This document shows, piece after piece, positions 35,431-64,000 of a stretch of DNA of 64,000 nucleotides. A model generated the notes under the pieces. It had not been told where the DNA came from and ran no database searches. It was given only the letters and a program-made list of their open reading frames with translations. Each line of letters opens with the position of its first letter. Positions within the stretch are counted from its first letter, which is position 1. The position numbers were made by a program, and so were the translations under genes. The DNA comes from Zonotrichia leucophrys gambelii (taxonomy: Eukaryota > Chordata > Aves > Passeriformes > Passerellidae): contig NC_088200.1 of the NCBI RefSeq assembly GCF_028769735.1, positions 74,923,178 to 74,987,177 on the forward strand, read 5' to 3'.

Positions 35431-36531
35431 ATAGTTCCATCAGGGGACTGGCTGGTGAGTGATGCACCTCATCCTCCGGGCTGTTAAGGGCACTGAAAGA
35501 GCCACCAGCCCCACAGCAGCCCCTCAGGATTGCTGTTAGCAAGGGGCAGCCCACTGGACGTTGTGCCCATCAGCAGGAGAAAAGCAAAATACAGGCTAAA
35601 ATCTGAGGACACTTGGCCCACAGCTGGGTTTTGTGTTGACCTGAGAGTTTTGGAGGGCTAACAGTGGAGTCTTTCCAGTTTTGCTTATTTGCCTTCTATG
35701 TAGAATCAGCAATAGTCTGATTCCCTCCCCCAGAATTACTATTATTAACCAGCATTTGGAAAGCCAGCAGCAAAATGCCAGGGAATGTGCCCAGCATAGA
35801 CCAGGAAGTAACAGTAATCACATGGAAGCTCTACACTCTGCAGCTCTCCTTCTGAGCCAGCACACCCTGCTGCTGATTTTCAAGAGCAGCTAATTCACCA
35901 TCTAGCTCTCAATTAGCTTCCAATTGTGCCTTCAAAAAGTCTGTAGCCAGTTATGGGCCAGCTATCCAGCCACAGCTCTGCAGATATGACTCACCCAGGG
36001 ACCTGCCTGGGAACTGGTGTTCTGGCTGGTGAAACACTGAGTTTCCATATGCAAAAAAGCAGCAATCAGTGGGATTGTCAGCGCTTGCTGGTTTTTTCCT
36101 TCCCCGCTGTGCTGCTGAGCACGTGGACCATGGGGAGCATGGAGATGTCCCTTGGAGTGGCAGCACATCCTCAGGGACTCTGGGGAGAACAGCTGAGGCA
36201 GATGTTGTCACCTCTGGAGCTGAGAGCTGCAGGGGGGACTGGAGCTGGGCAGGTTTAGGTGAGATGCACAATATCAGCAAACTGATTTGCCTGCTGGGTT
36301 TGGGGCCAGGCTGCAGCAGCCCAAGGGCACGGGGCAGAAACGAGCAGGATGGCATTGTAAATATGTCCACAGGTGCTGCATAGAATTAGAGATTTGTGCT
36401 TCTTGCACAGCTGAAGTGGTACTTTTCTTACCACCAGCCAAGAAAGGGAAGCAATCCCCCAAAAAAGCATCCCAAGGTGGTTGTGTGGGTGCACCCCAAT
36501 AGAGCTGCACCCAGAGCACTTTGTGCCAGTG

Positions 36532-37149
36532 TGTGGGATCTCAGCACCCCAGGACTGAGGTGCCGAGCCACCAAGACCACCCTTGGGGGGCTCGGGAGTC
36601 CTGGAATGTTGCCAGAAGTGTCTGGTGGCTGGACTTTGACCCTACACAGGAGACGACACCTGTATGAGGACAGGAGGGTTTCACCGGGGTGAATGGTGAA
36701 GGGATTGGTTAATTAGAGGGTGAGACACAGGGTTTAGGATTTATGTACAGGGGGGTTTAGAGAAGTAAGATGGAGGAATTGGGGCGTGTCCTGTCCTTCT
36801 TCTTCTTCTTCTTCTCCTCCATCTTCTGTGGTGATGGTGGCACTTTGGGATTGGTCATTACTGAAAGTGCACCGGGCAATAAAAATAAAAAGGATTGGGG
36901 AAAAATGATAAATATTGTACACGTAACAATGGGTATAAAGATAGGTGACCGCCCGGAGGGCAGGGAGTGTGCTCATGGCTGACTGCTGAGCAGAGCTCTG
37001 TCGGGCTGAAAGAAAATCTTTTAGATAAACAATTAATAAACATAAAGACCGAAAGAAGAACTGAAGCCTCTTCTCGTCCTTTGATACGCGGGCTGCCCCA
37101 AGGCCACCCCGGGCCTTTCCAGGCCCTCCAAACAGCCGAAAACCGGACA
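36532..37149 (+). mobile_element. Solo LTR, ERVK-like family F (copy F2)
   Basis: 618 bp, starts TGTGGGATCT and ends ACCGGACA, flanked by an exact 6-bp TSD CCAGTG (36526-36531 and 37150-37155). Has a CTT run between AAGATGGAGGAATTGGGGCG and CTCCATCTTCTG and AATAAA near the end. Antisense to CKMT2, lying just past its poly(A) signal. Confidence 0.9.
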
Positions 37150-37194
37150 CCAGTGCAGGCAGGCATGGAGGAGACCTGAGGTGTCAGGCAGTGT

Positions 37195-37200
37195 TTTATT
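37195..37200 (-). terminator. CKMT2: CKMT2 poly(A) signal
   Basis: TTTATT on + (AATAAA on -), 92 nt beyond the stop codon, giving a short 3' UTR. The LTR F2 begins about 40 bp further on. Confidence 0.75.
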
Positions 37201-37291
37201 ACACAATGCATTTATACAGAGATGTACAGGGGTGCCTTTCCATCGCAAAGGCAGCCACGCTTGGCCTCAGCTGCGGCCATCACCAGCAACT

Positions 37292-59414
<22,123 letters not shown>

Positions 59415-59420
59415 TCCTCT
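59415..59420 (-). other. CKMT2: CKMT2 5'UTR part of the first coding exon, with acceptor
   Basis: Minus strand reads tgtgctccttgcag then agagga directly before the ATG. The good pyrimidine-AG acceptor shows that a 5'UTR intron precedes the coding start. Confidence 0.7.
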
Positions 59421-59538
59421 CTGCAAGGAGCACAGACACGGTCAGCGCGGCCGGGAACCGCTCCCGGAGAGTTGTGAGGGCTTCTGGGTGTTATTTTACT
59501 GTGGTGTGGTTTGGGTCATAGGTGGTTGCACAGACATA

Positions 59539-60409
59539 GGTTCCAGATTGCAATGCAAGGTGTTTTCCATTCCCATCTGTACGGCAGATTACCTTTGTCA
59601 GGTGGGCAGTTTGCCTTATCTCTCTCTTTGAGTGACCACATTCACACCTCCCTCGGGAGGGGACATTGCTGATAACAACTATTGAATGTCACTGCATGGC
59701 TGATAAGAACTATAACATCCCACTGGGAGATGCTCCGCCCAGAGGGAGGAGCCAAGCATTGCTACCCAGATATAACCCAGAGGGAGGAGCCAAGCATTGC
59801 TGCCCAGATATAATCCAGGGGGAGGAGCCAAGCATTGCTACCCAGATATAACCCAGAGGGAGGAGCCAAGCATTGCTACCCAGATATAACCCAGGGGGAG
59901 GAGCCAAGCATTGCTACCCAGATATAATCCAGGGGGAGGAGTCAAGCATTGCTGCCCAGATATAATCCAGAGGTTTTGAGACACCAGCATGGCTTTCTCC
60001 ATGGGATTCCCCAGAGGAACAGCAGCTGTCTCTCCTCCCACTGGATCTTCAGAGGAAGAATACATCCTTCTCTACAGATCCCCCTGCTCCAGCAGAACCA
60101 CCCCTGACACTGCAGGAGGGCTGAGCCACAATTCCAATGGGACTGCGACCAACACCCTGACCCACTGGGTGTCAGGTTGGGTTCTGACTCTGGCAGTGTT
60201 GTTCTAGTGCACTGCATTGTTCATTTTATCCTTTTTTTTCCTTTTCTTTCCTATTAAAGAACAGTTATTTCCTGCTCTCATATTTTTGCCTGAGAGCCCC
60301 TTAATTTAAAATTTATAGCGATTGGGAGGGGTGGGGAGGGTTTACAGTCTCCATTTCAGGAGAGGCTCCTGCCTTCCTTAGCAGACTACTGCCTTCCCAA
60401 AACAAGACA
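59539..60409 (+). mobile_element. Solo LTR, ERVL-like family C (copy C2), nested in B4
   Basis: 871 bp matching C1 at both ends (TTGCAATGCAAGGTGT; TTTGCCTGAGAGCCCCTT; AAGACA end), flanked by ACATA (59534-59538) and ATATA (60410-60414), a 5-bp TSD with one change. Starts 124 bp upstream of the CKMT2 ATG and carries a 38-bp minisatellite. Confidence 0.8.
59744..59971. repeat. 38-bp minisatellite, 6 copies, inside LTR C2
   Basis: GGGAGGAGCCAAGCATTGCT plus ACCCAGATATAACCCAGA, starting at 59744, 59782, 59820, 59858, 59896 and 59934. C1 has only one copy of the GGGGAGGAGCCAAGCATT core. Confidence 0.95.
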
Positions 60410-60690
60410 ATATATTTTACAAAAAATGATTCTGCCAGGATCTTTTCTCTTGAGAAGCTGGGGAGCTTCAGCTTCTCCATGTTTTGCTGCCCTAGAATGT
60501 GATCTGGAGAATTGTTTACTTAGCACGTGAAATTGTTTTTACTTGATGACCAATGACAGCCACCTGTGTCGAGGCTGTGAGAAGTCAGATTTTATTATTA
60601 ACGAGATTGAAAGATTTTATGGTCATTCTGTTATTTTGTTTGATAGCTCTCTGATGTCTCTTTTCTCTTTTAGTATAGTCTTAGTATATA

Positions 60691-60765
60691 ATGTAATGTA
60701 ATGTAATGTAATGTAATGTAATGTAATGTAATGTAATGCAATGTAATGTAATATAATAGAATATA
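60691..60765. repeat. (ATGTA)n pentanucleotide array inside LTR B4
   Basis: About 13 ATGTA units directly after TAGTATAGTCTTAGTATATA, then ATATAATAGA variants. Confidence 0.95.
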
Positions 60766-62344
60766 ATAGAATAATAAATCAGCCTTCTGAAACATGGAGT
60801 CGAGATTTTAATCTCTTCCCTCGTCCTGGGACCCCTGCGAACACCAGCACAGGTGATGTGTACAAATTCATGCTGAGGCTACAGTAATCTCACCTGATGG
60901 AAACCCTGGCATGCCAAAGGAGGGTTCTGGGAAATTCCCTCTGATGAGATTACAGCGATATGCACCAAAATCCCAGCCCAGGAATATTCATCTCCAGAAA
61001 TTTTGATTCCAGAGGATTATTCCTTTGACCAAATCCCAGCAATATGCATCCAATATGCATCATCCATAAGATAAATGTGTGTCTCCTAGAATGGATATTG
61101 CAGGAGATTTTCCTCTAACAAAGTGAGTTATTTAGCAATTATTTACCTCTAATAAAGTGAATAATTTACCAGTTTCGGAAAACTCTCAGCAAGAGCAGCA
61201 GCAAGAAAGGGAAAACTACATGAATATACTAAAAGGATAGGATCAATGATAGGAAAGCAAGAAACCCTCCCTGGCAACCCTTGGAGCTTAGAAATGTATA
61301 AAAAAGACTTTGTGAGAGCTGTGTCTTTGTGATGTACAGAGCAGAGGAGCCAAAGTGCCCCACCTGTCCCACCCAACGCTGTTAGCCTGGTCTGAGCTGT
61401 GCTTGTGGCCTTTTTACAATTGTATTTTAATTATGGAATATATTTTCCTCATTAATCAGATTGGCTAATTCATTTATAACAGTTTGTAATCACTTTTTAT
61501 CTGCTTTTGATGTAGTATAATTTGTTAATCCTGTGTGGATTATATGTTTTAGTGTGATAAATATATTGTGGTTTAGGCTCTCTCAAAATATCAAAATAGA
61601 GACTCTATGCTGTGTATTATAACATTAACTGTTGTAGAAGTAGTTAATGCCTTTGTTTGTGTCACAAACTGACGATGCTGAGAATATTTTGGATAATTGT
61701 GTGAAATATCTAATGTTGATTTAATGTACTGGTGGAGTATTTTATCTGTATGGTAAGATAACATTGAAAAGAACCAAGTAAATAAACATTGGAAGAATAC
61801 AAAGAGAAATTTACCACTGGCCCTTCAGCTATCAAGAGCTGTCAAATCACAGAACAGGGGAACTTGTGAGGAAATGAAATTTATCAATTTCATCTGCAGA
61901 ACAACATGTACTTTCAAGAGTCAGACCAAGCAAAAGAATTCCCAGAACATGTGAACTCAAAGGAATGTTTGAATATGTACAATCCTCATAAATATGTATT
62001 TAACCAATACAATGAAAAGGCATGTAAGAAAAATTGTTGCAGTTAACTGCGTGCCTCTGGCAGCTGCCATGCACCCAGGGCTGCAAAAGTCCATTTTACA
62101 ACTTATTAAACTTTTAAAAATTTTAGAGTGAACCTTGTTTCTCTCAGCTCCAGCACTGCAGCAGCACCCCCACCTCACCCCAAAAAAGCTCAGCAAACTC
62201 ATCTCCCTTAGCAGCTCCTGCTGCACTGGGGTGCTCAGAGAAATTTGGGGATTTGCACATGTAAATTTGCCCTATAACTTCTATTTGTCCTGCTGGGTCC
62301 TGCTGGGACTGTGCCTGAGCTCTAAGGCTGGCCAGGAAATTGGC

Positions 62345-62454
62345 ATGTCAGATTTTATTATTAACAAGATTTTATGAATCATTCCATTCTTTTCTTTTGC
62401 TAGCTTTCTGATGCATCTTTTATCTTTTCTTTTAGTATAGTCTTAGTATATAAT
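62345..62454 (+). mobile_element. Partial LTR, family B (copy B6)
   Basis: TCAGATTTTATTATTAAC, GCTTTCTGATGCATC and TTTTAGTATAGTCTTAGTAT match LTR B4. The 3' part (AATAAATCAGCCTTCTG) is absent after the ATATT array. Confidence 0.75.
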
Positions 62455-62583
62455 TATAATGTTATGTTATGTTATGTTGTATTATATTATATTATATTAT
62501 ATTATATTATATTATATTATATTATATTATATTATATTATATTATATTATATTATATTATATTATATTATATTATATTATATT
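62455..62583. repeat. (GTTAT)n to (ATATT)n pentanucleotide array in LTR B6
   Basis: Three to four GTTAT units grade into about 21 perfect ATATT units. Confidence 0.96.
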
Positions 62584-64000
62584 TTGGCATGTGGGGGTCT
62601 GAAGGAGGCAGGGAGTGTTTTTCCTTACAGGAATCAGATTTGGATGAGGATTGCTGGTGGATGTGATCTCCTTAGGAAGATACAGCTCCTGACCAAATAA
62701 AGGAAAATTCTATGTATCTAAATTCTAATTTGTGTAGCTGACAGGAGCTTTTTCTTCAAGCTGGACTCTGGTGAATCGCCTTTGGGAAATGAGCATGGAA
62801 GATTTGCAAGAAACCCATGACATTTCTCCCACGATCTGCTGTTTCAGTTGTTTTACCAAAAGTTTTTCCAAGTGTTATTTTTTATGCAACCTCTTCACCA
62901 TTCTTTTGGAGGTTATACTAAACTCCTCAAAGCATTTGATTTTATTTTTAGTGAGCAAATTCCCAATAATTTTCTTGTAGATTTGGGTGACACCCAAACC
63001 CTTTACTTCTTTCTCTCTCTTGCCCAGACAGATGCAACATTGCACCTTTACCTTCTCACTTAGTAAAAAGTTCTTCTTTTTGTGCTTGCATATTTTTAGT
63101 TCTATTTTGGTTCTATATTTTCATTTGTGCTTGCATATTTTTATGTTGCAGGCCAGTATTTTCTTTCTATGCCAGTCACATTTGTGAGATGAGTGACACG
63201 ATGTGTTCCAAGTTTGGAGTAATTTGTTTCGTGTCCTCTGTTGTGCTTCAATTTTTTGGCAATTTTTTACCAGAATCTTATTATTCTGTCTCCTCCGTGC
63301 CTTTGGAACACAGTATCCAGTTAATGTAACTGCATTTCCGGAGAAAGGTGCTGATTGATTGACAGAAATTTCAGTATTTTTCACAGAAAGATTCTCCCTG
63401 GATCTGGGAGTTTGTTTAGGTGAGCTTCAGGACAGGCTTTTGTGACTGCAACAGGATTTTCCCTCCCAAAACGCAATATGAGCGTGTTTGGCAGTAAAAA
63501 AAGATCAAGTGAGAGGTTTCTGGTGGAGGTTTTTCTGATGACTTCTTTCCCGTGTGTTCGGCAGATGGTTCTTGCGCCTTTTCACAGCATAGCACCCTCA
63601 TCCCACACTCTGGAAATATTTCCTGATGACTAATCCGCGCAGAACCATTGTTGTCACACCTGTGAGGCGCCGTGTGTGTTGTCACAACAGCTCTGTGTGT
63701 TCGTAGCTCTGTTTCACCATTGCCAGGAGCTGGCTGGCAGTCAGAACCCGTCCTGAAAACTGCCAGCCGTATCAGAATCCCTGCGCAGATTTATGATGTA
63801 TGATATGAGGATACCGTGACTTGAGCAGCCCCAGGCACCCACCAGCGTGGAGTTTTTGGGGAGTTTCTGAGCCCTGTGTTGTGCAGGGGACAAATATGGT
63901 CTGCACGTGTGATTAAATCAGAGGAATCAGGCGCAGGCTGTGTTTGGGAAGGAGTGTGAGGCACAGCAGGGTTAATTGTGACCCGGAGAATCCCCAGAGC

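Larger units (their letters stand above)
30351..36531. other. Intergenic region between ZCCHC9 and CKMT2
   Basis: No gene recognised. Contains two CR1 fragments, a 19-bp tandem repeat (34108-34155), a short CA run (31183-31197), the CTCCTT array and a partial family-B LTR. 30356-33223 and 35431-36525 hold nothing else recognised. Confidence 0.7.
59523..60847 (+). mobile_element. LTR, ERVK-like family B (copy B4), split by nested LTR C2
   Basis: Left piece 59523-59538 (TGGTTGCACAGACATA) matches the B2 start TGTCACAGACAT. The right piece 60410-60847 continues with TTTTACAAAAAATG, GCCAGGATC and AATAAATCAGCCTTCTG. Flanks CATAGG (59517-59522) and CACAGG (60848-60853) look like a diverged 6-bp TSD. 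Between the pieces lies LTR C2. Confidence 0.75.
60848..64000. other. Upstream CKMT2 flank
   Basis: No gene recognised. 60860-62340 is A/T-rich and may hold old ERV-like fragments (a TATAAAAAAG motif near 61300). 62345-62583 is LTR B6 with its array. 62584-64000 holds nothing recognised; no RASGRF2 exon was found. Confidence 0.5.

Noticed and set aside
59744..59971. CRISPR-like regular repeats
   Set aside because: The 38-bp units are contiguous with no unique spacers: a minisatellite inside an LTR in a vertebrate genome.
60848..64000. Possible 3' end of RASGRF2, expected from synteny
   Set aside because: No RasGEF-like exon or credible splice site was found on the minus strand; it probably lies beyond the window.

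Overview
This window is vertebrate nuclear DNA, almost certainly from a bird and probably a passerine. Three spliced genes can be rebuilt exon by exon with GT-AG introns. The interspersed repeats are CR1 LINE 3' ends and many solo endogenous-retrovirus LTRs of the kind abundant in songbirds. The gene order ACOT12 (+), ZCCHC9 (-), CKMT2 (-) matches human 5q14 in order and relative orientation. In chicken this block lies on the Z chromosome, so Z linkage is likely here, but that is inferred from synteny and not read from the sequence.

Layout. 1-450: truncated LTR remnants. 455-1450: a 1-kb G-rich, strand-asymmetric degenerate repeat ending at the ACOT12 CpG-rich promoter and exon 1. 1575-22854: ACOT12 in 15 coding exons, with one solo LTR (21483-21844) ending 24 bp before exon 14. 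22855-23811: convergent 3' ends of ACOT12 and ZCCHC9. 23812-28700: ZCCHC9 in five coding exons on the minus strand, preceded by a CpG-rich promoter, a CR1 fragment and a GGGCTCT minisatellite. 29749-36531: intergenic DNA with an ERVL-like LTR, two CR1 fragments and a 290-bp CTCCTT array. 36532-37149: an ERVK-like solo LTR just beyond the CKMT2 poly(A) site. 37292-59420: CKMT2 in nine coding exons on the minus strand, its introns crowded with LTRs. 59415-64000: upstream CKMT2 sequence, probably a 5'UTR intron, with a nested LTR-in-LTR and two pentanucleotide arrays grown inside one LTR family.

The genes are ordinary metabolic and RNA-binding genes and do not form an operon-like system. ACOT12 hydrolyses short acyl-CoA in the cytosol. 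ZCCHC9 is a nucleolar zinc-knuckle protein. CKMT2 is sarcomeric mitochondrial creatine kinase. CKMT2 and ZCCHC9 look well conserved. ACOT12 is intact in frame and splicing but shows three departures: the conserved start codon is absent, active-site neighbourhood residues are changed, and the last exon is short.

I found no CRISPR array, bacterial-type system, tRNA/rRNA gene or coding retroviral interior, and nothing that amounts to a new biological system. The most interesting signals are at the level of repeats: LTRs placed against splice or poly(A) signals, nested insertions with readable target-site duplications (TSDs), and satellites arising repeatedly inside the same LTR families. LTR family letters A-J used below are my own labels, based on similarity seen within this window.
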